The notes beneath the pieces were generated by a model. That model was given only the letters and a program-made list of their open reading frames with translations. It searched no databases and was not told where the DNA came from. This document shows positions 17,482-26,277 of a stretch of 42,297 nt of DNA, piece by piece (position 1 is the first letter of the stretch; each line of letters begins with the position of its first letter). The position numbers and the translations under genes are program-made. This stretch comes from Clostridium senegalense JC122 (GTDB taxonomy: Bacteria > Bacillota > Clostridia > Clostridiales > Clostridiaceae). Where the stretch lies: contig NZ_HE611055.1 in assembly GCF_000285575.1 (NCBI RefSeq), positions 9,574 to 51,870 of the forward strand. Reading direction: 5' to 3'.

Positions 17482-18924
17482 CTATTTTAATTTATTTTTT
17501 TTAGCTAATGTAGGGAATATAAATCCTAATGCAATAAGAATAAATGGAGTTAATACATTTAAAGTTATTTGAAATATCCATTGTGATGAGAATACTTCTA
17601 CACCCTTAGGAAACATTCCCATTATACATGCAAATGCAGTAAATAGAAAACACCATGAACCTATCACCATTGCTAACTTAGAATTTTTAACAAACTTATA
17701 TTCTAAATTGAATGTACCTTCTTTTGCTTTTCTAAGTGCTACATATGCTAAGAATACCCATAAATATCTCATTGGCATTACAATTGAGTTAAGATCTAAT
17801 AACCAGTTAAATAATGAATTCATATCGCCTATTCCTAATGCTGGGACTATAATTAATATCCCTACTAATATCAAAGTTATTTTATATCCTGTTATAGGCG
17901 TTCCATTTTCATTTGTTTTTAATAAACTTTTTGGCACATACTCTTCATCTGCTTCTGCTAAGAATACTTTTAATGGTGCATCTATTGAAAATACTAATGC
18001 AGATATTTGAGCTAGCAAATTTGCTATAGCATATAATACAACAAATGTATTTCCTAATCCATAATAATCTCCAAGTATAGCAAAAGCATAATACTGACCA
18101 TTCATCTTCAGATCTGTTGGTATATTATTTGCATCAAACATCATAGACATTGCTATTGAACCAAGTATAGCACATATTGCAACCATGCCTGCTAAAATCA
18201 TCATTCCTCTTGGGAATTCTCTTGATGAATTTTTAGTGTTATTAACATATGGAGATAATTTTTCTGCTCCACCTACTGCAAATACTAACATTGATAATGT
18301 AGTAAAATAAGCAAAATTAAATTCAGGCATTATAGATTTAAATGTTATATTTGTAGTCGCTGGCTCAACACCTCTTAACATAGGTGCTGTAACAACTAAC
18401 AATATGTACAACAAAGACATAACAAACACAGCTGTCCCTGCTATTGTTCCAATTTTTTTTATTGAATTTATACCTTTAGCTGCAACCCACATAAAAAACA
18501 TAAATATTCCCAAAATTAAAAATTGAGCAACTAACGTGCTAAACGAATCCATAAATTTACTATCTGGAAGTATAGCCCAATCCAATGCTATCAAAACTGA
18601 CTGAGGTTTCTGAGCTAAATACGGTATATGAACTACCCAATAAGTAAATCCTGCAAAGTATGCTAATTTTCTTCCACTAGCTCCTGTAGTTTCTCTTATC
18701 CAAGTACTAACTCCTGCTTTACCATCTTTAAAAGCAGAACCTAATTCACCAACCATTAAAACATACGGTATAAAGTATAAAGCTATAATAAGGACCCATG
18801 ACACTATAACTTTCAACCCTTGATTTGCATAGTTATTAACTACATTACCAAAGCCCCAAACTGAAACAAACCCCATTAAACCAAGATTATACCACCTTAA
18901 CTTTTCTCCTTCATTATCACTCAT
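17482..18924 (-). CDS. APC-superfamily amino acid permease (GadC/YjeM-like)
   Basis: A 480-residue inner-membrane carrier with about 12 hydrophobic segments. The start of the first helix, GLMGFVSVWGFGNVVNN, is the substrate-binding glycine-rich break of the APC fold, and VGELGSAFKDGKAGVSTWI resembles the GadC/YjeM branch, whose members exchange amino acids for amines or related amino acids. No decarboxylase is nearby, so the substrate is open. I place the start at the ATG at 18924: AGGAG lies nine bases upstream, whereas an in-frame TTG at 18933 overlaps that site. Transcribed alone. Confidence 0.88.
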   Translation of the reverse strand: MSDNEGEKLRWYNLGLMGFVSVWGFGNVVNNYANQGLKVIVSWVLIIALYFIPYVLMVGELGSAFKDGKAGVSTWIRETTGASGRKLAYFAGFTYWVVHIPYLAQKPQSVLIALDWAILPDSKFMDSFSTLVAQFLILGIFMFFMWVAAKGINSIKKIGTIAGTAVFVMSLLYILLVVTAPMLRGVEPATTNITFKSIMPEFNFAYFTTLSMLVFAVGGAEKLSPYVNNTKNSSREFPRGMMILAGMVAICAILGSIAMSMMFDANNIPTDLKMNGQYYAFAILGDYYGLGNTFVVLYAIANLLAQISALVFSIDAPLKVFLAEADEEYVPKSLLKTNENGTPITGYKITLILVGILIIVPALGIGDMNSLFNWLLDLNSIVMPMRYLWVFLAYVALRKAKEGTFNLEYKFVKNSKLAMVIGSWCFLFTAFACIMGMFPKGVEVFSSQWIFQITLNVLTPFILIALGFIFPTLAKKNKLK

Positions 18925-19327
18925 TTTTTCCAACTCCTTTTTTTGGTATTAAAATTTAAAAATTTCTTAAAAAAATTTTAACACATATTTAAAATTAATC
19001 AAAACATTTTATATTATTATATTTTATTTAATTAAATTGTTATTATAATTATTGGTAATATTTTTTATTTTTTTATCTTTTTATAGTTTTTTCGACTTTT
19101 AATTTTTACATATAGTATAACTAAAAATTTTATATCTAATTCATTGTGTATAACTAAAATTACTTTTATTCATAAAAACAACGGTATGTTATTTAAATGA
19201 ATATATTTATTTGTAATTATATTTTTATTTTTCTAAATACAAATAATTATTGTTTATTTTTAAAAAAATAATTGAAATAATGAATAGTTAACTTTTTCAT
19301 TATTTCAATTGCTTTTTACTATATAAA
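18925..19327. other. Intergenic stretch with a pair of direct repeats; no gene seen
   Basis: About 400 bp, extremely AT-rich. GTATAACTAAAA occurs twice in the same orientation (19115-19126 and 19148-19159), 33 bp apart or about three helical turns, upstream of the permease gene; this may be a tandem operator. The right end is the terminator at 19270-19310. I found no ORF with a ribosome site. Confidence 0.4.
19270..19310 (-). terminator. Terminator of the Ntn-hydrolase/small-ORF operon
   Basis: A 15-bp perfect stem (AATTGAAATAATGAA, 19270-19284 with 19296-19310) is followed on the minus strand by a long T run. It lies 17 bases beyond the stop of the 46-residue ORF, supporting that this ORF is part of the transcript. 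Confidence 0.88.
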
Positions 19328-19468
19328 TTAGAATTGCTTATTCTCTGTTATTTCTTTTTCTATAGTTTTTATAATCTTATCACTTCCCCCCCTATTTTGC
19401 TTGTAGCATTTTTTATATTTAAATTTTAAATAATTCACAAAATACTCTTTATTGTTTTTACTATGCAT
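19328..19468 (-). CDS. Small basic protein of 46 residues, unknown
   Basis: ATG at 19466-19468 with a strong AAGGAGG nine bases upstream; stop at 19328-19330, just before a strong terminator. The ATG lies 5 bases after the frame-corrected stop codon of the proteasome-like gene, so translation is probably coupled. The product starts MHSKNNKEYF, is rich in Lys/Asn/Tyr, has one Cys, and no membrane segment. It contains a G7 run on the coding strand (complement at about 19386-19392), so the frame after codon 26 is less certain. I recognise no family. Confidence 0.55.
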   Translation of the reverse strand: MHSKNNKEYFVNYLKFKYKKCYKQNRGGSDKIIKTIEKEITENKQF

Positions 19469-19472
19469 TACA

Positions 19473-20763
19473 TTATTCCTCCTTACAGCATTTAGTTATT
19501 TCTCTATAATAATTTTCAAAAAAATGATGATTATATTCTGGCTTAAAATATTGTTTTTCTTAATCCAAATGAATCCATCTGCCTTTGATATTACCGCTAC
19601 GTCTACCGGTCCACCAACTGTTAATGCTTTTTCATCTAATGCTACTTGACGCTTAAATGATGTTAAATTTACTAAAGACTCTGCCATAGATGATAATTCT
19701 TCAATTGGTAAATATCTTATAGCTCTTAGTACAGGTACTAAATATTCTTGTTGCGAATACTCTAATATATTTTTAATAACTTTTTCAAACCTACAATTCA
19801 TTTCTTTTTTTAGTTCATCTTTTTCTGTTTTAGAGATTTTATTTTCATCTATTTTATCTATTAAATTTAAAATATTATAATTAAATGATTTTTCAATTAT
19901 ATTTATATAATCTAAACTTATTCCTCTTAAAAAAGTATTTACTATATCTACTTGCGCAAAAGGAATTATGCATTGATCCATTTCTAAATCAACCTTTTCA
20001 TACATATCTATTTTATATTTTAAAAAGCCCTTTATATAACCTGAAATTTTATAACATACTAATACTGGAAAAATATCTTTGTCTCCAAACCCTGATATAA
20101 CTACTCCTGTATAATTATTTAAAAATATATCTTTTTCAAATATCATATTACACATATCTATTACTTTTTTAAATGAATTTCATCCATACAATCTTTTCCT
20201 AAGTATTCATCTATATATTTTTCACACAGATCATTATATGAATTTCCTATTAAAACAGATAAATCTTTTGGTGCCTCATCCAATGTTTTTGCCTTATCTA
20301 TTTTTTCATAATAAAGATCTATAACCTTATTTGAAATACTTTTCAATTCACTTTCTTCTAATGGTCTTTCTAATCCCTCAACCTTTTCAAAATAATCTTT
20401 TTCTATTTTCGAACTTATTTCTTTTATAAGTGGTATTATCATTTGCAAATAATACTTTTTTTCATACTTTTCAAATTTATATATATTATCTTTTAATCTT
20501 CTTATAAAATCTTCACCATATTCTATAAGACAATCTTTTTTTATCTCTCCTAATTTTATTTTATAATCCTTTATTATAATTTCCCAAGGTATTCCCATAA
20601 ATTCTGCATTATTATAAATCATTATACCTAATGGCTCGTATTTGGATAACCTAAAAAGCTTTTTTGCAGTATTATAGAATTTATTTCTATCCCCAATAGT
20701 TACTGCACTATCTGCTGCTAATGCTATTGCCTTTTTATTCATAATAGCTATCTCTGCAGTCAT
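19473..20763 (-). pseudogene. Proteasome/HslV-like Ntn hydrolase, interrupted by two frameshifts
   Basis: Start is the ATG at 20763, with AGGAGG six bases upstream. After Met removal the N-terminus is Thr-Ala-Glu-Ile-Ala-Ile; counting from that Thr, an Asp falls at 17 (LAADSAV) and a Lys at 33 (TAKKLFRL), the catalytic triad spacing of proteasome beta subunits and HslV. A helical insert follows, then a second beta region (GVVISGFGDKD) and a conserved-looking end (FKRQVALDEKALTVGGPVDV). The first frame stops at 20161, directly after A-AAA-AAG (20164-20170); the second frame resumes at once. A second shift near 19560 replaces the end KQYFKPEYNHHFF. Corrected length is about 430 residues. Not Anbu or HslV by sequence; function unknown. 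Read error, decay or (first site) recoding are possible. Confidence 0.7.
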
Positions 20764-20938
20764 ATTATCCCTCCTAAGCGCCAATTTGCATCATGAACAC
20801 AAACTGTTGTATAAAGTTTCAACTATATTATTTTTAATTTTATAATTCATATTATGATGCAACATTGTTTAAGGTACTTATTTTACAGTTTTTCTATTAC
20901 GGAGTAACTTTAATATAATAATTAACTTTTAAATAAAA

Positions 20939-20977
20939 TAAAGAACACTGAAAGATTTCTTATCTTTCAATGTTCTT
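20939..20977 (-). terminator. Terminator of hcp
   Basis: A stem of about 17 bp (core TGAAAGAT/ATCTTTCA with outer AAGAACA/TGTTCTT, one mismatch) and a 6-base loop lies about 80 bases past the hcp stop codon, followed by A/T-rich sequence. Confidence 0.8.
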
Positions 20978-21057
20978 TGTTTTATAAGATTTCCAATTCC
21001 TAATTATATAGACAAAGTATCTGTGGTTACAATATCAATTTGTCCCTATATAAACAC

Positions 21058-22698
21058 TTATTTTAAAAACATACTTAAATCATCTTCCACAGTTGTTATT
21101 GCACCAATATTAAATGTTTCTATTAAAATATTAGCTACATTTTGTGATAAAAATGCTGGTAATGTTGGTCCTAAGTGTATATTTTTTACACCTAAATGTA
21201 ATAATGCAAGTAATACTATTACTGCCTTTTGTTCATACCATGCTATGTTATAGCATATAGGCAAATCGTTTATATCATTTAATTCAAATACTTCTTTTAA
21301 TTTTAAAGCTATTAATGCAAGTGAGTATGAATCATTACATTGACCTGCATCTAGCACTCTTGGAATTCCATTTATATCACCCAGATTAAGTTTATTATAT
21401 TTATATTTTGCACATCCTGCTGTTAATATAACAGTATCCTTTGGTAACTTTTCTGCAAATTCAGTATAATAATTTCTTGATTTTGCTCTGCCATCACAAC
21501 CTGCCATTACAAAGAATTTTTTAATTGCTCCAGTTTTAACAGCTTCAACAATTTTATCTGAAAGTTGAAAAACTTGGTTGTGCGCAAATCCACCAATGAT
21601 TTCTCCTGTTTCAATTTCTGTTGGACTATTGCACTTTTTAGCATGCTCTATAATTTGTGAGAAATTCTTAACCCCATTATTATTTTCATTTATATGTTTC
21701 AAATCTTTATGACCTACTATACCAGTAGTATATACTCTATCTTTATAGGATTCTTTTGGTGGTACTAAACAATTTGTTGTCATTAATATTGGCCCATTAA
21801 ACTTTTCAAATTCTTCCGTCTGTTTCCACCATGCATTTCCATAATTACCTACTAAATGAGAATATTTTTTAAGTTGTGGATAATAATGTGCTGGTAACAT
21901 TTCACTATGAGTATACACATCTACTCCTGTACCATCAGTTTGCTTTAACAATTCTTCAATATCTTTTAAATCATGACCACTTATTAATATTCCAGGATTA
22001 TTTCTAACACCTATATTTACTTTTGTAATTGTAGGATTACCATAACTTTCAGTATTGGCCTTATCTAATAAAGCCATCCCTTCTACACCAAATCTACCAG
22101 TTTCTAAAGTTAATTCTATTAATTCATCTATAGTTAACTTATCATTTAATGTTGAAGCTAATGCCTTACTAATAAATGCATCTATATCTTTATTGTAATA
22201 TTCTAATTGCCTAGCATGTTTTACATAAGCACATAATCCTTTAATACCATATGTTATCATCTCTCTTAAAGATCTTATATCTTCATTTTCTGTAGATAAT
22301 ACGCCAACAGTTTTAGATTTAGCTAACATTTCATCTTCTGTTACATAACTCCAACAAGCGGCTTGTGGTAATTTTTCTAGCCTTCCACCATTTTTTTCTA
22401 TTTCTTTCTTTAAATTTTCTCTTAATTCTATTCCATATTTTATTCTTTCTATAAAAATACTTTCATCCCAATTTGCATTCGTTATAGTTGCAAATAATGA
22501 TTCTATTATAAATTTATCTACAAGTTCATCTTCAACATTTATTTTTCTTCCAATCTCACTTACTGCAGAAATGCCTTTTACAACATAAACTAGTAAATCT
22601 TGAATATTAGCAAGTTTTTCACTTTTACCGCATACTCCCTTTATTGTACAGCCTTTACATCCTGCTGTTTCTTGACATTGATAACAAAACATACCCAT
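21058..22698 (-). CDS. hcp: Hybrid cluster protein (hydroxylamine/NO reductase)
   Basis: A cytoplasmic Fe-S protein with a [4Fe-2O-2S] hybrid cluster and, in anaerobes, a [4Fe-4S] cluster; it reduces hydroxylamine in vitro and protects from nitrosative stress, with NO reduction proposed in vivo. The 546-residue protein opens with [20 protein letters not shown], the anaerobe-type N-terminal cysteine set, and carries the later hybrid-cluster regions ([18 protein letters not shown] and others). Length is that of the class I/II enzymes. ATG with AGGAGG. It stands alone, with a promoter whose -41.5 region carries a palindrome, as expected for CRP/FNR-type activation. The reductase partner may be the flavoprotein at 10520-11374. 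Confidence 0.95.
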   Translation of the reverse strand: MGMFCYQCQETAGCKGCTIKGVCGKSEKLANIQDLLVYVVKGISAVSEIGRKINVEDELVDKFIIESLFATITNANWDESIFIERIKYGIELRENLKKEIEKNGGRLEKLPQAACWSYVTEDEMLAKSKTVGVLSTENEDIRSLREMITYGIKGLCAYVKHARQLEYYNKDIDAFISKALASTLNDKLTIDELIELTLETGRFGVEGMALLDKANTESYGNPTITKVNIGVRNNPGILISGHDLKDIEELLKQTDGTGVDVYTHSEMLPAHYYPQLKKYSHLVGNYGNAWWKQTEEFEKFNGPILMTTNCLVPPKESYKDRVYTTGIVGHKDLKHINENNNGVKNFSQIIEHAKKCNSPTEIETGEIIGGFAHNQVFQLSDKIVEAVKTGAIKKFFVMAGCDGRAKSRNYYTEFAEKLPKDTVILTAGCAKYKYNKLNLGDINGIPRVLDAGQCNDSYSLALIALKLKEVFELNDINDLPICYNIAWYEQKAVIVLLALLHLGVKNIHLGPTLPAFLSQNVANILIETFNIGAITTVEDDLSMFLK

Positions 22699-22788
22699 AT
22701 CTTTCAGCCTCCTAATTTTTTAGTTTATCTAAATATTTTATAAATTTATTTTCAATTTTTATTTAATTTGTAATTACTTTATGGCTTT

Positions 22789-22831
22789 ATTATAGAGTCT
22801 ACAAAGATAATTTTCGGTATCATATGTTACC
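22789..22831 (-). promoter_or_regulatory. Predicted hcp promoter with palindrome at -41.5
   Basis: On the minus strand a perfect TATAAT occupies 22789-22794 with no good -35. The 16-bp near-palindrome GGTATCATATGTTACC (22816-22831, one mismatched pair) is centred exactly 41.5 bases upstream of the start point predicted from that -10. A missing -35 with a dyad at -41.5 is the standard layout for class II activation by CRP/FNR-family proteins, of which HcpR is the known hcp activator in anaerobes. Which protein binds is inferred. Confidence 0.6.
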
Positions 22832-22857
22832 TTTTTATAAATTTTTTATAATAAAAA

Positions 22858-22879
22858 AGAGTCCTATAATTTGAACTCT
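22858..22879 (-). terminator. Terminator of the 63-residue gene
   Basis: On the minus strand AGAGTTC pairs with GGACTCT (one G-U pair) and is followed by six T residues. It overlaps the stop codon of the small gene. Confidence 0.7.
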
Positions 22880-23069
22880 AATTTTCTTCTTTTTTTGTAA
22901 TTTTGATTATTAAACTTTCATCTATTAACTCACTTTTACTAAATCCCTTTTTAAAATATCTTATCTGTTTATATTTTGTTCCATTCATATTAAAATCTAG
23001 TACATCTATTCTGTCACCTGTATATGTTACAGGCTCCTTTTTATCTTTTAATTTTATAATAACTTCCAT
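22878..23069 (-). CDS. Small protein of 63 residues, unknown
   Basis: Begins MEVIIKLKDKKEPVTYTGD at the ATG at 23067-23069, which has GGAGG eight bases upstream; an in-frame ATG five codons earlier overlaps that ribosome site and is unlikely to be used. The sequence alternates hydrophobic and charged residues, suggesting a small all-beta or alpha/beta domain, with no signal, membrane helix or cysteine. It has its own terminator. I do not recognise the family and context (hcp downstream, amidohydrolase divergent) gives no clue. Confidence 0.7.
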   Translation of the reverse strand: MEVIIKLKDKKEPVTYTGDRIDVLDFNMNGTKYKQIRYFKKGFSKSELIDESLIIKITKKEEN

Positions 23070-23250
23070 AATGTATTCCTCCATTTTAACTTTGATTATT
23101 GTATTATAAATTATATCACAATTGAAATTTACTTTATATAAAAAACAATTATAATATACATATATACAACTTTGGGCAATACACTTTAATTATATATGAA
23201 AAAAGCTCCAATTTATTTAATAAATTCAAGATTTTTAGGGGGACGAGTTT

Positions 23251-24856
23251 ATGAACACTTTATTTATTAATGGGAAAATTTTTTCTGCTAATAAAAATAA
23301 TGATTTTTTTCAAGTTATAGGCATAAGAGAAAATATTATTGATTTTTTTAGGATATAACAAAGATATTAAAAATATTAACTCTAGTTATGACTCTATAAT
23401 AGATCTTAACGGGAAACTAGTTGTTCCTGGTTTTAATGATAGTCATATACATCTATTAGGTTATGGTTATGCTAAGCATATAATTAATTTAAACAACTGC
23501 AAATCCTTTTATGAAATTATTAAAACTTCCAAAGATTATATATCTAAACATAAATATAATTTGCCTAAAGTAATTTTAGGTCGAGGATGGAATCAAGACA
23601 ATTTAGTTGAAAAACTAATACCAACTAAAGAGATTTTAGATAAAATTTCCACAAACATTCCTATAATTTTTACAAGAGCCTGTGGACATATAGCAGTTTG
23701 TAACTCTAAAGCATTAAATTTATTATGTAACAATTTCAATGAAAATATTTTGCAAAATAATTTAGATTTTAAAAATGGCATTGTTAAAGAAGATGGCTTA
23801 ACTCTATTAAATACACTTGTTGAAAATCCTACATTAAATGAATTAAAAGAAATGATTTTATCTACTTGTGATGAACTTATAATTAACGGTATAACTTCTG
23901 TTCAAAGTGATGATTTTTGTGCACTTCCAAAGCGCGATTGTAAATTAGTTTTACAAGCTTTTCAAGACTTAGCATCAGAAAATAAACTCCCTGTAAGAGT
24001 TTATGAGCAATGTCTATTCTCTAATATAAATGAATTTAAAACCCTAGTTAATAATAAAGATTTACAATTTCATAGTGGAAATAATTTTTTTAAACTAGGA
24101 CCATTAAAATTACTTTTAGATGGTGCTCTTGGTGGAAGAACTGCTTATTTAAATAATCCTTACAAAGATGATTTAAATAACTGTGGTATCTCAAATTTAT
24201 CAAAAAAAGAATTAGATGAATTTGTTAACTTTGCTAATAAAAATAAAATTCAAATAGCAGTGCATGCAATAGGTGATAAAGCAATAGATTGGGTTTTAGA
24301 TTCCTACGATAAGTTTACAGAAAAACATAATCCCCTTAGACATGGAATTATTCATTGCCAATTAACTACCGAAAAGTCACTAAAAAAAATGGCTGATTTA
24401 AATACTTTAGCATATATTCAACCAATTTTTCTTAATTATGATATTCATATCGTAGAAAATCGCATAGGCTATGATAATGCTAAATTCACCTATGCTTTTA
24501 ACACTATGAACAACCTTGGTATAAATATTTCAAGTGGTTCTGACGCTCCTGTAGAACATTTCAATGTTTTAAACGGTATTTACTGTGCTGTAAATCGAAA
24601 AGACTTATGCAAATATCCTAAAAATGGTTGGTTTAATGATGAATGCTTATCTGTTTTAGACTCTGTAAAATCTTTTACTATAAATGGATCTTATGCTTCT
24701 TTTGATGATAAAATTAAAGGTTCATTAGAAAAAGGAAAATTAGCAGATTTGGTTGTATTAAGTAAAAATATATTTGAAATCCATACTGAGTGCATTAAAG
24801 ATACTTCAGTTTTATTAACTATGATAGATGGTATTATTAGATATAATAACTTGTAA
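23251..24856 (+). pseudogene. YtcJ-type amidohydrolase family 3 protein, frameshift near the N-terminus
   Basis: A metal-dependent hydrolase of the amidohydrolase superfamily. The proper start is the ATG at 23251 with AGGGGGA upstream (MNTLFINGKIFSANKNN), but that frame stops at about 23356; the rest is open in another frame from about 23339. Removing one T from the T7 run at 23343-23349 joins them (IIDFLGYNKDI), giving about 535 residues, the usual length. Motifs: NDSHIHLLG (metal ligands, after strand 1), HAIGDKAID and SGSDAPVEHFN. YtcJ-like enzymes act on varied amide, carbamate or lactone bonds; the substrate is unknown. Without the repair the protein would start from a TTG at 23339 lacking a ribosome site and lose a beta-sandwich strand. 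Confidence 0.8.
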
Positions 24857-24860
24857 AACC

Positions 24861-24894
24861 AAAATTAAAGGTGAAATTTTTCACCTTTAATTTT
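24861..24894 (+). terminator. Terminator of the amidohydrolase gene
   Basis: A 15-bp perfect stem (AAAATTAAAGGTGAA, 24861-24875 with 24880-24894), 4-base loop, then ATTTTTTTATTTT on the plus strand; 5 bases after the stop codon. It sits between convergent genes and may also end the patatin gene. Confidence 0.9.
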
Positions 24895-24928
24895 ATTTTT
24901 TTATTTTAATATGTGTTTTACAATATTT

Positions 24929-25900
24929 TTATATATCTGAATTATTATCTAAGTCATTATTTTTTTCACACATTCCTAAAACATTTTTCATATTTCCAAT
25001 GATTTTATTAATTCTATTAGAATTACTATTTTTCTCTAATACACTAATATTTGCATTTGTTTTTGCTGATATATTACTATCTTCTATAAATCTAGTTAGA
25101 TTCATTATTGGACTAAATACATTTATAGTATCTTCATATCCAAGTTTGATACGTTTTTGCGCTCCTTCTATAGTAAAATCTAAAGTTCCACCTAAAACAC
25201 CTTCTTCAATAATGGATGGAACTATGTCTATTATTGAAGTATTAGGAAATGCACTCTTATTAATCATGTTTCCTTTGGATAAATGTACTAAAATTATCAA
25301 ATCACATCCTTCACCATATACAGGTTGAATAGGTAAATTATCAACTATTCCTCCATCTAAATATTGGGTATATTCTATTTCTTCACATTCATATATCATA
25401 GGCAACGCAGATGTTGCTAATAATATTTTTTTTATATCTTCCTTTTCTTTATTATTTATATAAAAGTATTTAGGCATTAATGTGGAAACTTCTGTACATG
25501 CAACATAACAACTTTTGTTACTATTTTTTATTATATCAAAATCTATTTTTTCCATAATTTCTATAAGTCCATCTTTAGATATGTTTCCACCTACTATAAC
25601 TTTAGGCATATGTTTTTTTATAAATGCTATATTCTTCAACCCTAAAGCTAATAACATACCTTTTTTAGTTAAATCTTTTTCATTTACTGGTAATATTTTT
25701 TCCTTGGTTATATTTCTCCACATATTTTCTGCTAATTCTAAATCATTTTGCATAAATAAAATTGCGTTTAAAGCTCCGATTGATGTTCCTGAAATTATAT
25801 TAATATATTTATCTATTTCCAGTTCTTTCAAAGCTTTCCAAACTCCTATTTGATAAGCTCCTTTAGCACCACCACCAGCTAGAACCATACCTATTTTCAT
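24929..25900 (-). CDS. Patatin-like phospholipase
   Basis: An acyl hydrolase using a Ser-Asp dyad, acting on membrane phospholipids or similar esters. The 323-residue protein has the oxyanion glycine loop GGGAKGAYQIGV near residue 10, the nucleophile in GTSIGA (GXSXG, about residue 41) and the catalytic Asp in DGGIVDNLPIQP (about 175). The dyad is intact. No signal peptide or membrane helix is seen, so it acts in the cytoplasm or at the inner membrane face. The Asn/Ser-rich C-terminal 60 residues look less conserved. ATG with AGGAGG; divergent from the SulP gene. Confidence 0.92.
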   Translation of the reverse strand: MKIGMVLAGGGAKGAYQIGVWKALKELEIDKYINIISGTSIGALNAILFMQNDLELAENMWRNITKEKILPVNEKDLTKKGMLLALGLKNIAFIKKHMPKVIVGGNISKDGLIEIMEKIDFDIIKNSNKSCYVACTEVSTLMPKYFYINNKEKEDIKKILLATSALPMIYECEEIEYTQYLDGGIVDNLPIQPVYGEGCDLIILVHLSKGNMINKSAFPNTSIIDIVPSIIEEGVLGGTLDFTIEGAQKRIKLGYEDTINVFSPIMNLTRFIEDSNISAKTNANISVLEKNSNSNRINKIIGNMKNVLGMCEKNNDLDNNSDI

Positions 25901-26152
25901 AAAAAAATATAACCTCCTATATATAAATTTATACTATAAAATCAAATTGATATTACAATTTATTACCTCTTATTACCAATATATTATCTTTATTTAATAT
26001 TGTGTGGTGTAATGACATATTATTATTATTGATTTAAACTAAAATTTTAGTTTATTCTTATAAAAATTTAAGTTATTTTCATATTAATTGCTGATTTTTA
26101 AAGTTAATAGCTTAAATTTTTGCTTTAAATTAAATATTTTATTAATTTTCTC

Positions 26153-26180
26153 TTGAAGATTTTTTTGAAAGGACTATAAT
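26153..26180 (+). promoter_or_regulatory. Predicted promoter of the SulP transporter
   Basis: TTGAAG (26153-26158), a 16-base spacer and a perfect TATAAT (26175-26180). An imperfect hairpin with a following T run lies at about 26181-26210 at or just past the start point, so a short abortive or attenuated transcript is conceivable. The rest of the 377-bp gap 25901-26277 shows no gene. Confidence 0.5.
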
Positions 26181-26277
26181 AATATATGGTTTGTTAAAAT
26201 CATATATTTTTTGCATTACAGTTTGAATTAATTGGATTTAATTCCTTTTATTTAAATAATCACAAGGAGGCAGTTAA

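Noticed and set aside
23339-24856. TTG at 23339 as the start of the amidohydrolase
   Set aside because: No ribosome site precedes it and it would delete a conserved beta strand; the ATG at 23251 with AGGGGGA and a one-base frameshift explains the data better.
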